Shown piece after piece: positions 45,857 through 56,528 of a stretch of 64,000 bases of DNA; the stretch's first letter is position 1, and each line of letters opens with the position of its first letter. This DNA is from Eledone cirrhosa. Lineage: Eukaryota; Mollusca; Cephalopoda; Octopoda; Eledonidae. The position numbers and the translations under genes were made by a program. The notes beneath the pieces are model-generated. The model ran no database searches, was not told where the DNA came from, and was given only the letters and a program-made list of their open reading frames with translations. The DNA is taken from positions 294,224,525 to 294,288,524 of the forward strand of contig OZ024740.1 of NCBI GenBank assembly GCA_964016885.1, read 5' to 3'.

Positions 45857-46160
45857 ATGATGAAAAACTCAGAGCTGTATGGGAGCCTCCCAAAAGTCAG
45901 CTCAAAAGTGACACAGAGGAGACTGAGGTTAGCTGGACATGCTCACCGACATCCAGAGTTGACATTGCACTCAGTGCTCCTGTGGGAGCCCCTACATGGA
46001 CACACTGGAAGAGGAAGACCAAGGTTAACGTATGTTGATGCCCTAAGGACAGACACTGGTCTGTTGGAGATGCAGGACATGGCAGCGATAATGAGGGACA
46101 GAGACCGCTGGAGAGAACTCGTCCATGGATCTCGGGAATTTTTCCGCCCTAGATATATAT
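45857..46160 (+). pseudogene. LINE ORF2 C-terminal fragment (another family)
   Basis: An open frame reads QRRLRLAGHAHRHPELTLHS, LLWEPLHGHTGRGRPRLTYV, DALRTDTGLLEMQDM and RDRDRWRELVHGS. It is analogous to the end of RTE-like ORF2 (RL..GH..R, GR.R.TY.D.L, DR..W) but the wording is distinct, so it represents a separate LINE family. The last 30 bases before a TA run (ccatggatctcgggaatttt) are repeated at 46228-46247. Confidence 0.7.
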
Positions 46161-46297
46161 ATATATATATATATATACTATAAGAATAAATGAACAAGGA
46201 TTCAGTGGATTCAGTATATATATATGTCCATGGATCTCGGGAATTTTACTCGCCTTAGATAGATACATATACATATATATACATATATATATATATA

Positions 46298-46484
46298 ATT
46301 GTTTCTACTTTAGGCCAAGGCCAGCAATTACCCAGTGCATTACTGGTACTTTATTTTATCGACCCCGTAAGGATGAAAGGCAAAGTTAACCTCGGCGGGA
46401 TTTGAACTCAGATCGTAAAGGGACGTAACTATGCTGGAAAGCATGGCATCCGACCCTCTATCGATACTACCAATCCACCGCCCT
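46298..46484 (-). mobile_element. full-length tRNA-derived SINE
   Basis: Minus-strand copy from the tail attgtttctactttaggcc to the head caatccaccgccct. Few differences from the 9.5-kb copy suggest a relatively young insertion. Confidence 0.9.
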
Positions 46485-46804
46485 AAGAGCTTCTACAGGA
46501 CTAGAACTGTTTCATTCGTGAGAAATCATCAGGAAGCTGGCTGTCCAAGTAAGTGTGGTGGTGGTATTTATATCTTTTCTTTTCGGGTGGTAGGAGAGGG
46601 TGGGGATTGGGATGGGTGGAGGTCATTGGTTGATGGATTTAAAGAAAAGGGAGTTAATTAAAAGCTAATTCTTTAGAGCTATAATATTAACAAAGGCAGA
46701 AAATATACTGTAGACAAATTCAAATTTGAATACCAATCCTTGTTTATCTCTTAAACTAACAATGCCTGTAAGTCAGGTGTCTACAGGATGGGTGGGGTTC
46801 ATTG
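46485..46804. other. gene-free stretch
   Basis: Unassigned sequence containing a G-rich patch (ggtaggagagggtggggatt). Confidence 0.35.
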
Positions 46805-46952
46805 GTTTAAAGAAAACTACAGCTGAGTAAACTGAAGCAATGTGAAATAAAGTGTCTTGCTCAAGGAAACAACACATCACCCGGTCTGAGAATTGAACTC
46901 ACAACCTTTCGATTGCAAGGCCAATGCTCTAACCACTAAGCCATGTGCCTCC
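46805..46952 (-). mobile_element. tRNA-derived SINE (second family)
   Basis: Minus strand: head ggaggcacatggcttagtgg, B box ggttgtgagttcaattctca, body gagcaagacactttatttca. It is closely similar to the copy at 29.75-29.88 kb but keeps the full head. Confidence 0.85.
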
Positions 46953-46954
46953 AT

Positions 46955-47240
46955 TGTTGAGAAGATTGGTTAAAATTTGTTAAAATTTGTTGTAAACACA
47001 AATAAGTCTATCGTGGCATTTGGTGGAAGGGAGGGAGGGGTGGCTGAACTTGCCTGTAGAACAATGAGGGAGTGAGTGGAGCCGTCAAGCGTTGAAAGTG
47101 AAATCTATACAGCATATTCTAAGGATAGTGTATGAAAAGTCGAAAAATTGTTCTGGAGAAAAAGGAGGAGGCAGGTTATAATAGGTAAGTCAAATGGGAG
47201 TGGGAGATAATAAAAAATAATAGAAAGAAATATATATATA
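46955..47240. repeat. dispersed repeat R, copy 1
   Basis: The block runs from ttgagaagattggttaaaat through gtctatcgtggcatttggtg and ggctgaacttgcctgtagaa to gaggaggcaggttataatag. It recurs at 53085-53340 and 62672-62858 with few differences. No ORF or terminal repeat is evident. Confidence 0.85.
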
Positions 47241-47687
47241 TAAACAATTAAGTTAAAGTGTACATCTACATATGTATACGGAAGTATTAGTATGCATATA
47301 AATACACACATGTATACATATGTACATGTACTGAGTTTTTCACTAGACACTTTACAGTGAGTGTCAGCTAGTCTGTATGTAACCACACAGACGGACCGGG
47401 TTTTAGAGTCATACGAGTCTTCAAGGAAACACATTTCCTCTATTCTCCAAAGAGCCAGACAGGGAGGGGGGGCCTCTCTGGAGAATAGAGGAAATGTGTT
47501 TCCTTGAAAACTCGTATGACTCTAAAACCCGGTCCGTCTGTGTGGTTACATACAGACTAGCTGACACTCACTGTAAAGTGTCTAGTGAAAAACTCAGTAC
47601 ATGTACATATGTATACATGTGTGTATTTATATGCATACTAATACTTCCGTATACATATGTAGATGTACACTTTAACTTAATTGTTTA
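47241..47687. repeat. long hairpin: inverted repeat with 214-bp arms
   Basis: The arm 47241-47454 is the reverse complement of about 47474-47687 with only a few mismatches, and the spacer is about 19 bases (ccagacagggaggggggg region). Both strands therefore show the same short frame (SYDSKTRSVCVVTYRLADTH). The outer ends are taaacaatta and taattgttta. Any transcript through it would fold into a long double-stranded RNA. Confidence 0.9.
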
Positions 47688-47746
47688 AGCGTCAGTCATA
47701 CAAAAGTGAGTTAGAAGCGAAACGAAATTTAATTTCGTTTCGTTAT

Positions 47747-47963
47747 TTGTTTTTATATATATATATATATATATATACATATATATACACATACATGTGT
47801 GTGTGTAAACGCATACACACATATATGTATACATATATATACACACACACATACACATATAACATATATATACAAATACACACATATATATATATACATA
47901 TACACACAAATACAAGCACATATACACATATACACACACACATATATATATATATACACAGAT

Positions 47964-48020
<57 letters not shown>

Positions 48021-48021
48021 T

Positions 48022-48058
<37 letters not shown>

Positions 48059-48175
48059 CATACTTACACATATATATATATATATATATACACACACATA
48101 TATATATATACATATACACACAAATACAACCACATATACACATATACACACACACATATATATATATACACAGAT

Positions 48176-48232
<57 letters not shown>

Positions 48233-48233
48233 T

Positions 48234-48268
<35 letters not shown>

Positions 48269-48355
48269 CATATATATACATACTTACACATATATATATA
48301 TATACACACACATATATATATACACATATACATACCAATATATACACATACACAA

Positions 48356-48386
<31 letters not shown>

Positions 48387-48413
48387 CATATATATACATA
48401 CATATACATACAT

Positions 48414-48453
<40 letters not shown>
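47747..48453. repeat. compound TA/CA microsatellite, about 700 bp
   Basis: Alternating (TA)n and (CA)n blocks with interspersed tacatacatac and cacagatacacac. The long Ile/Tyr/Thr/His frames on the plus strand and Ile/Tyr/Val/Cys frames on the minus strand are artefacts of this repeat. Confidence 0.95.
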
Positions 48454-48458
<5 letters not shown>

Positions 48459-48890
48459 AGAATGAAACGAAATTTCATTTCTCACTCTTAGTACGGCACT
48501 TACTTAAATGTAAGTATGTATGTATGTATACGTACATACATATATGTATACAGACGTACAGTAGTATGTATATATATACATACATGCACACATATATATA
48601 TGCACGTATCGGTTTACCGAACATTTATTATAATGCTCGATTTGTTTGTTCAAACAAACACCCCGAATTATCTTAAAAAAAAAAAAAAAAAATGTGACGT
48701 GGCTGTCTAAATTGTACGGCGTAATTCGGGCTGTTTGTTTGTTTACAAACAAACACACTGAGCATTATAATAAATGTTCAGTAAACCGATACGTGCATAT
48801 ATATATATGTGTGCATGTATGTATATATATACATACTACTGTACGTCTGTATACATATATGTATGTACGTATACATACTTACATAATTAT
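48454..48890. repeat. dispersed repeat B, hairpin-forming
   Basis: 48462-48511 is an inverted copy of 44058-44107 (the aagtgccgtactaagagtga block). From about 48508 to 48671 and 48720 to 48884 the sequence forms an imperfect hairpin with arms of about 165 bp. Shared parts are gtatacagacgtacagtagt, gcacgtatcggtttacc and attataat. The centre has an A18 run (48675-48692). The right arm is a direct copy of part of repeat A (44.3-44.53 kb). Confidence 0.75.
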
Positions 48891-49140
48891 ATAAACTACC
48901 CCAACCTTAATTCTGTCGTATTTTTCAAAACAAAAATCCTTCTTATATATTCTTTTTAAATATATTTGTTATTTCGAGGACCGTATTTAAACATTTAAAC
49001 TTTTAACCCCTGCTCCTTCCTATCTTCCCCTCCCCTACATCATGCTGGTTCCTATTTAAACCTTACCTTCTCGCTAATAACTCAACAACCCACCCGCCAG
49101 CCACCACGCACCACCATTATTATTACGTGGACCAATCATA
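48891..49140. other. possible 5' end of the following RTE LINE
   Basis: C-rich sequence (cccaccccgc-type, 49010-49120) precedes the RTE coding region. The exact start of the element is not visible because no second full-length copy is in the window. Confidence 0.3.
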
Positions 49141-52100
49141 AGTCATAGGCCTATTCTATCGCTTACCTGGTTGCCTTTCGATATGATGGATGGACTACGG
49201 AATTCTGGAGAGTTGAAGAAAGAGAAATCTGGACGCTCAGCGACAATGCCAAAGATAAAGACAAATTCACCTCGTGGACGAGAATGCGAGCACTCCTCCT
49301 CTTTGTTTCGGCCGCGGATGGCTAACATAACCCCATCTCCCCCCGCTCCGACCCTCCAAACGCAATCCAAAACTTCAGAGTTGGTACCATGAATGTAGGC
49401 ACCTTAAAGGGTCGCTCTAACGAGGTTGTAGAAATGCTTGAACGTAAGGAGGTCGATGTTTGTTGTATTCAAGAGACCAGGTGGAGGGGTGGGTCTGCTA
49501 GATTCATTGTGGGTAAAAAACGATGCGATAAGCTTTTCTGGGTGGGAAATGACAACGGGCTGGGTGGATTAGGAATCATGGTAGCAGAAAAGTGGGCAGA
49601 TAAGATAATAGACGTAAATAGAGTGAACGACAGAATAATTAAAATAAGACTTCAATAGAACTACGGTGACAGTGATATCTGCGTACGCACCCCAATCCGG
49701 ACTGCCCGGCACTATAAAAGACAGATTCTATGAGACACTGATGCTCACTACCTCCCAAATAACTGACAGTGACTATATAATTATTGCAGGCGACCTAAAT
49801 GGCCACGTTGGACAACATTGTGACGGTTACGACGGAATCCATGGAGGCTATGGGTTTGGTACTAGAAATGAGGAAGGCTCCAGAATCCTGGAATTCTGTG
49901 ACGCAAATAACCTAACTATCTGTAACACTAACTTCAAAAAACGAGACAATCACCTGATCACCTATAGATCGGGCGAACACACAAGCCAGGTAGATTATAT
50001 CCTTACCAGAAGACGTGACAGAGTGTCTGTTGTAAACACTAAATCCCTCCCCCATGAAGAATGCACCTACCAACATAAACTGATAATTAGCGACCTAATA
50101 GTCAGGACGAGACGTACTAGACAGCAGAAGAGGACTATCCTCAGGAGAAAAATATGGAAGCTAAAGGACCCCACAGCCAGAAATAAATTTAAAAGCATAC
50201 TACTTGATGCTTTCGACAGTAAGGAAGAGCAATTAGAGTCGTACAATATAGAAGAACAGTGGGAATTCCTGAAAGCAAACCTGCTGATGGCGGCAGACGA
50301 AGTCTGTGGCTGGAGCAGGCCTGTAGGCAGGAGGAGAGTAACATGGTGGTGGAACAGTAAGGTGGAGGGGTCAATTAAGGCCAAAAAGCAGGCTTGGAAA
50401 GTATGGCGGGATGGGGGAAGTAGAGAAGACTATCAAGTGGCCAGGAGGGAAGCTAGGAGACAAGTGTACTTCGCAAGAAGGGAAGCAAAGGAAAGAAAGT
50501 TCAAGCATGTTCTACAACGCGAGGACCAAAAACGTGAGGTGTTCAGGATTGCTAGGCAATGTGTCAAGGAAAACCGTGATATTGTCGGGGAGAAGTGTGT
50601 ACTTAATAATGATGGCGTACTTGCCATCACCAACGCTGATAAGAAGGTAGCTTAGAAGTGTCGCTACGAAAGGCTACTAAATGAGGAGAATAAATGGGAG
50701 AAAGACAGTCTCCCCCACATCGACCCAATAGAGGGACCAGCAGTGTTAGTCGAGGGTAGTATAATAAGTAAGGCAATCAAAGATATGAAGACGGGTAAGG
50801 CAGCTGGGCCTTCGGAAATAGTTGCTGAGATGTTGAAGGCATCTGGAACGGTGGGACACACCATGGTCACCCGGATAGTAAACCAAGTCGTACATAATGG
50901 GGTTGTTCCGAAGGACTGGCGTAGCAGCATCATCATTAACTGTTATAAGGGTAAAGGAGATGCCCTAGACAGGAGTAACTATAGAGGCATTAAATTAATC
51001 GACCAGGTCATGAAGGTCACGGAAAAAGTAATAGCGCAACTAATCAGAGAGAGAATTGATCTAGATGAAATGCAGTTCGGGTTTGTGTCAGGCAAAAGTA
51101 CCACAGACGCTCTTTTCATTGTACGACAACTACAGGAGAAGTACCTAGCTAAAAGTAAACCCCTATACTTAGTTTTTGTCGATTTGGAGAAAGCCTTCGA
51201 CAGAGTCCCCCGTTCCATTATCTGGTGGGCTCTTAGAAAACTAGGTGTTGACGAATGGCTTGTGAGAGCTATACAAGCCATGTATAAAGAAACAGTCAGC
51301 AAGGTTAGAATTAACAACGAATATAGTGAAGAGTTTAGCGTAAAAGTTGGTGTCCATCAGGGCTCTGTTCTTAGCCCCCTACTATTTATTATTGCCCTTC
51401 AGGCTATAACAGAGGAGTTCAAGACCGGCTGCCCATGGGAATTCCTATACGCAGATGATCTAACGCTCATAGCTGAATCAATGGCCGAGCTAGAGAAGAA
51501 ATTCCAAACATGGAAGCACGGCCTAGAATCAAAAGGCCTTAAAATTAACCTGGCTAAGACTAAAGTTCTAGTTTGTAAGAAAGAAAATAAGGCGGCGGTC
51601 CCTTCCGGGAAGTGGCCATGCTCAGTGTGTAGGAAATGCGTAGGTAGAAACTCCATTTTATGTCCCAAATGTAAAGTATGGGTGCATAAAAGATGTAGTG
51701 GGATCACAGGTAAGCTAACTAAGAACATAGATTTTACATGTGGCCGGTGCTCTGGTGCAATAAGTAGCAGCAAGTGCCCACAAAATACTAGCTCTTTCAA
51801 TTGCGCAGAGGGTTCTATAGAAATAGTGGACAGCTTCAGTTACCTGGGTGACAAAATTAGCAGTGGGGGAGGGTGCTCTGAAAGTACAGTAGCTAGAGTC
51901 AGAACTGGATGGAAAAAGTTCAGAGAGCTTATACCACTATTAGCCGCTAAAGGGTTCTCCCTAAAAATGAAAGGCAGGTTGTATGATGCCTGCATACGAA
52001 CAGCAATGTTGCATGGCAGTGAGACCTGGGCATTGTGTGCAGAGGATATATGCAGACTGCAGAGGAACGAAGCTTGCATGCTCCGCTGGATGTGTAATAG

Positions 52101-52798
52101 TAATATACGTGAACGGCAAAGCATAAACGAACTAAGGAAAAAATTAGAAATAAGAGGGATCAGATGTTGTTTACTTGAGAGAAGGCTACGTTGGTATGGT
52201 CACGTGATGCGCATGAAAGACGACAGCTGTATAACAAAGTGCAGGGCAATAAAGATAGACGGTAGCCACGGAGTAGACAGACCCAGAAAAACCTGGGACG
52301 ACCTGATAAATTCCGACCTCACACACTTACACCTCTCCAAGACAATGTCACTGGACCGAGACCTTTGGCGGTACTCAGTAATAGAGAAGACCCGCCTTAC
52401 CTAAATACAAAGTAAAACCTACTACAGTCAGTAGACATCTCTAACAAAATACACCCCCGTCCCACCTCCCCCACCCCATCCACACCGCCCCTTTCAATGT
52501 AAAGTTATGTTGGTGCCACAACATCCAGGCCGAAACAAATGATATCGTTTAGGTGTCACGACAAAAAAAACACACAGTCCACGCTGTAATGTGGCCGTGT
52601 AGGCAACACGGTAAAAACCTCCCAGCCCCACACTGTAAATGTGGTTGGTGTTAGGAAGGGCATCCAGCTGTAGAAAACCCGCCAGACAGTCCTATGCGAG
52701 CAATGACAACCACTCTTGCCTCAAGTGGGAAAACTCCCGTCCAAACCCATGCAAGCGTGGAACATGGACGTTAAACGATGATGATGATGATGATGATA
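49141..52798 (+). mobile_element. near-complete RTE-type LINE
   Basis: This has a 5' region of about 250 bp, one long coding region (49389-52404) and a 3' UTR of about 370 bp that ends gcgtggaacatggacgttaa then (gat)n at 52779-52797. It is the only copy in the window that holds both the endonuclease and the complete polymerase. The length of about 3.6 kb is within the normal range for RTE elements. Two lesions separate it from an intact frame: a frameshift at about 49656 and a tag at 50653-50655. Confidence 0.85.
49389..52404 (+). pseudogene. RTE polyprotein: endonuclease, reverse transcriptase, PHD-like finger, C-terminal domain
   Basis: The polyprotein nicks DNA and copies element RNA there. 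The endonuclease starts FRVGTMNVGTLKGRS and has CIQETRWRG; after a frameshift (about 49656) it continues TVISAYAPQSGLPG, IIAGDLNGHVG, SQVDYIL and HKLIISDL. A tag at 50653 interrupts the linker before KCRYERLLNEENKWE. The polymerase, numbered from 50743, shows FVDLEKAFD (145-153), HQGSVLSPLLF (205-215) and YADD (236-239). A C4HC3 finger uses C293, C296, C307, C310, H315, C318, C333 and C336. The end carries SETWALCAEDIC, RRLRWYGHVMRM and RPRKTWDDL, stopping at 52404. The finger lies between polymerase and C-terminal domain, an uncommon place. All catalytic motifs I can check are intact, so loss of function is recent. Confidence 0.9.
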
Positions 52799-53345
52799 CA
52801 TATATACATATACATATATACATATATATATACATATACAGATATATATATACATATACAGATATATATATACATATATACACACACATACATACACATA
52901 TACACACATTTATATATACATATACATATATATCTATATATATATATATAGGAAAAGATATGACCCCGATGGCAGAGCTCAAGCCGTTTCAAAGGCTATT
53001 TCTGGACTAAATTAGAATTTTTAGCCTGGTAAATAAATAGCCGAACTTGTCAAGGGGTACTTCCTTATATGGGAAGATTGTAGTTGTTGAGAGGATTGGT
53101 TAAAATGTGTTGTAAACACAAATAAGTCTATCATGGCATTTGGTGGAAGGGAGGGGTGGCTGAACTTGCCTGTAGAACAATGAGGGAGTGAGTGGAGCCG
53201 GTCAGGCGTTGAAAGTGAAATCTATACAGCATATTCTAAGGATAGTGTATGAAAAGTCGAAAAATTGTTCTGGAGAAAAAGGAGGAGGCAGGTTATAATA
53301 GGTAAGTCAAATGGGAGTAGGAGACAATAAAAAATAATAGAAAAA
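52799..53345. repeat. TA/CA microsatellite plus dispersed repeat R, copy 2
   Basis: Microsatellite fills 52799-52950. Repeat R then reads gaccccgatggcagagctca, ctatttctggactaaattag, gcctggtaaataaatagccg and continues as in copy 1. It holds the uninterrupted version of the site that two RTE insertions occupy in copy 3 (59981-62613). Confidence 0.85.
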
Positions 53346-53548
53346 AAAAATATATATATATATAGATAGATAAAATTAGATAGTGAGAAATGAATAAAAA
53401 AAAAACAACAAAAAAAACAGCAGAGTCTAGAAACAGCTGCTCTAATTAGTAGGTGTTGCTTGTACAGCCAAAGCTATAGAAAAGGTTAATAAGTTGAGAA
53501 TGGAAAATACTAAATAAGAAATTGTAGAAGTGGGTAGTGAAAAAATAT

Positions 53549-53734
53549 AATTATTTCTACGTTAGGCACAAGGCCAGCAATTACCCAGTGCATTACTGGG
53601 ACTTTATTTTATCGACCCCGTAAGGATGAAAGGCAAAGTTAACCTCGGCGGGATTTGAACTCAGAATGGCAAGGGCCGTAACTCTATGCGTCAAAGCATG
53701 GTGTCCGACCCTCTACCAATACTGCCAATCTACG
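53549..53734 (-). mobile_element. full-length tRNA-derived SINE with target duplication
   Basis: Minus-strand copy from the tail tatttctacgttaggcaca to the head actgccaatctac. The 11-base phrase aaaaatataat precedes it (about 53541) and follows it (53735-53745), consistent with a target-site duplication. Confidence 0.9.
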
Positions 53735-53745
53735 AAAAATATAAT

Positions 53746-54131
53746 GCAAAATTTTCAGGGGTCTAACACAGCTGCTATAAATAGTTAGTTAAGTGTTTTC
53801 CGCCAATGCTATCTTACAATTACAGGTTAATAAGTTAAGGATAGAAAATACTAAATAAGAAATTTTGAAATTGTAGAATTGGAGTAGTAACAAAAATGAT
53901 ACAAAATTACAGTTGTCTAACACATCTGCTATAAATGGTTAGTAAAGCGTATTTGGCCAATTCTATCTTAAAATTACAGGGGTGGGGGTACTGAGGCTAC
54001 AGAGGCCCGATGGGCTGCATCGGAGTAGGCGAAAGGGGAAAAACAGACGAGGAAGAAGATCGGGGGGTGGAAGGAAGTGATAGGATGAGTCAGGGGGAAG
54101 AAGAAAACATATATACATATACATATATATA
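53746..54131. other. gene-free stretch with weak tandem duplication
   Basis: The phrase taacacagctgctataaata, followed by gttag, occurs at 53763 and in altered form at 53919 (taacacatctgctataaatg), so a block of about 155 bp is duplicated. A similar phrase (aacagctgctctaattagta) occurs near 53432. No gene is seen. Confidence 0.5.
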
Positions 54132-54214
54132 TATACTTGGGGAGGGTCATATTTGTGTAATATTGCCAAAATTAATAACAGAACACACTCACTGTTTGGT
54201 TGGTTTTCGCTTCT
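54132..54214. repeat. left inverted terminal repeat of the Penelope-like element
   Basis: Begins tatacttggggagggtcata and ends tggttttcgcttct. Its inverted partner is at 59638-59720 with one mismatch (a/g within the gccaaaatta segment). Confidence 0.9.
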
Positions 54215-54434
54215 CAAAAATACCCAGATAACATCGACAATATCCGTATGACTGATGTAAAACTACCGGAAGAATTTACCAATGACCACACAGTAAATAT
54301 CTATGGGAACACTTTAATCAGTGAACAAGAACAACAAATCCTGCGGCTACCACCAAAATTTGCCATCTACAAAAAGATTAACCCTATGGAGTGCAAAACG
54401 GAGCTGGAAAAGTGTTTCACAAAAATACGTTGGA

Positions 54435-54720
54435 ATGCAAAGGTAAACAACAACAACAATAATAACGGTAGTAGTAATATAAACAATAACTCTGAGTATA
54501 GAAATAACAGCCATAACTATAACAATAGCAGGAAAGTGAGAAATAGTGATAATGGTAATAATACTAGCGATAGACAGAACAACAACAACCACAATAATAA
54601 TAATAATAATTGTTACTACTTTTGGCACAAGGCCAGCAATTACTAGCAATCATAACAATAATAATAATGCTAATGATAGAAACAACAACAACCACCCTGA
54701 TAACAATAATAGCAACACAC
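54435..54720 (+). repeat. AAC/AAT-rich coding low-complexity region with SINE tail
   Basis: Asn codons dominate on both sides of a 38-bp SINE tail (ttgttactacttttggcaca to ccagcaattac, 54609-54645, minus orientation). Either a SINE with only its tail inserted here, or the polymerase of a SINE template jumped. Confidence 0.7.
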
Positions 54721-56201
54721 ACAACTATGACGATAGATATAATGACAACCCCTTAGAGAAACTATTTTTCAGCCCAGCTGACAAAACATATAAGATGGGT
54801 AATATCTATCCTACGAGGTTACCCTTTAATAAAAGAGTTTGCATACCACAACAAATAGATGACGAGACAGAGGCACAGTTCACCATAGCTAGAAATAAGA
54901 TTAGACAAATAGTAGACAGGTATACTAAGAGACAGAGCAGACCAGAGGCCCAACAACTTGGGAGGAAACCTGTAGAAGGCTTGGTTAGCCTCAAGCAGCG
55001 CACAAGGGATGGTGAGGTAGTGTGTCTACCCACAGATAAGTCTGGTAGGATGTCAATAGATAGCATGCCGAACTACATCGAGGCTATGCAACCCCACATC
55101 ACCAACACGAGCGAAATTGCACAACAAACACACGATGGGAGAGAAAAAATCCTCAACGCTCACATGATGATGTGGACTGACATCCTAAAGCCAAGCAGAC
55201 GCACTGCCAACAACTTCCAGGCGTCTAACAATGGCATACCACCCTTGTATGGGCTCCGCAAAGACCACAAGACAGTCGACGACCCGACAACAGGACCACC
55301 AACAAGACCCGTATGCGGAGCTAATATAGTTAGCAACTACAGGATCTCCTACTTCCTCTCAATGGTTATACGCCCCATAATCAAGATGTCCCCAGATGTA
55401 TGTGACAGTACAGAGGACCTCCTCAGCAGAATCAGTGAGTGCAACAAAAACGGGAGCCTATCCAACTGCATAATAGGCAGCATGGATGTGGTGTCACTGT
55501 ACCCATCCATTAACATTGATTTTGCTGTGAAAAGATGTGTGGAGATGATCATTGAGAGTGAGGTGGAGTTCTGCGACGTCGACACAGACGAACTGGGCCT
55601 CCTACTTAGACTTACCTACGACACTGACTACTTAGACAGCCATGACCTTAGATGTTTCTGCCCTAGTAGACCTATAAGAGGTAGACCCCCCACCATAACC
55701 TCAATCACAAAAGACTCCCATGGGAAGGTGGATTGGGTGGATCAAAGCTATACGGACCCCCCAAAACAATGATCAGGTAAAAAAAAAAAAAATAGTCGCA
55801 CATGCAATAGGGGCTAGTATCAAAACTACCCTAAAGGGCCACATATTTAAGTTCAACGAGAAAATCTACACCCAAAATGAGGGAGCAGCCATCGGCGTCA
55901 GCATAGCTGGTGATGTTGCCAACCTTTTCATGGTATGGTGGGAAAGGAGACTTAAAGATCTCCTTAATGAAAGCTCCATAGACCTCATCATGTACTCTCG
56001 TTATGTAGACGATATCAATATAGTTATAAGAACACCCCCACTAGAGGGTACTAACAAGTTTGATTTAGAACGTAGCACGATGGAAAGCATCCAGCAGATA
56101 GCTAATTCCATACACCAGAGTATAACTGTAACTATCGACTTCCCTTCCAAACACCCTAACAATAGACTACCTGTATTAGACACAGAACTCTGGATTAACA
56201 C

Positions 56202-56528
56202 TATAGCGGGGTACTAGCGTGTATGAATGTAACAAGGAGACATTGTTTGTGTGTATAATATTTAATCAACAATTTAACAGTATAGTTGACATGTCAATGA
56301 AATAGATGAAAGAATGAAGCAAAGTTAGTAGTTACCGTTTTGATTGCCAGGCAAACGCGAGACGCCTGGCAAAGGCCAGGCGCCGGAAGGGCAAATGAGA
56401 GGGTGAGAACTTAAAGTTATTAGTTTTATAGGGTTCTGACCGGAAGTTACAGAAAGGGTTCTACTTCCCGTCTAGATGTTGTTAATCTATTGGGGTTGTG
56501 AGTCACAACAAGAGAGGCAACTGCTACA
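56202..56528 (+). repeat. 5' LTR of a non-autonomous LTR element
   Basis: 327 bp, beginning tatagc (probably from tgtagc) and ending gctaca, so the ends are short inverted repeats. It differs from the 3' copy at about eight positions, four of them within the first 25 bases. The 4-base target duplication acac lies just outside (56198-56201). It contains two ggcaaacgcgagacgcctgg / aaaggccaggcgcc blocks that can fold into a stem. Confidence 0.85.

Noticed and set aside
47681..48485. Open frames of about 260 residues on both strands
   Set aside because: They consist of Ile/Tyr/Thr/His or Val/Cys/Ile/Tyr only, from a TA/CA microsatellite.
54347..54649. 100-residue Ile/Val-rich minus-strand frame
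   Set aside because: It is the antisense of the Asn-rich AAC/AAT coding repeat of the Penelope-like element.
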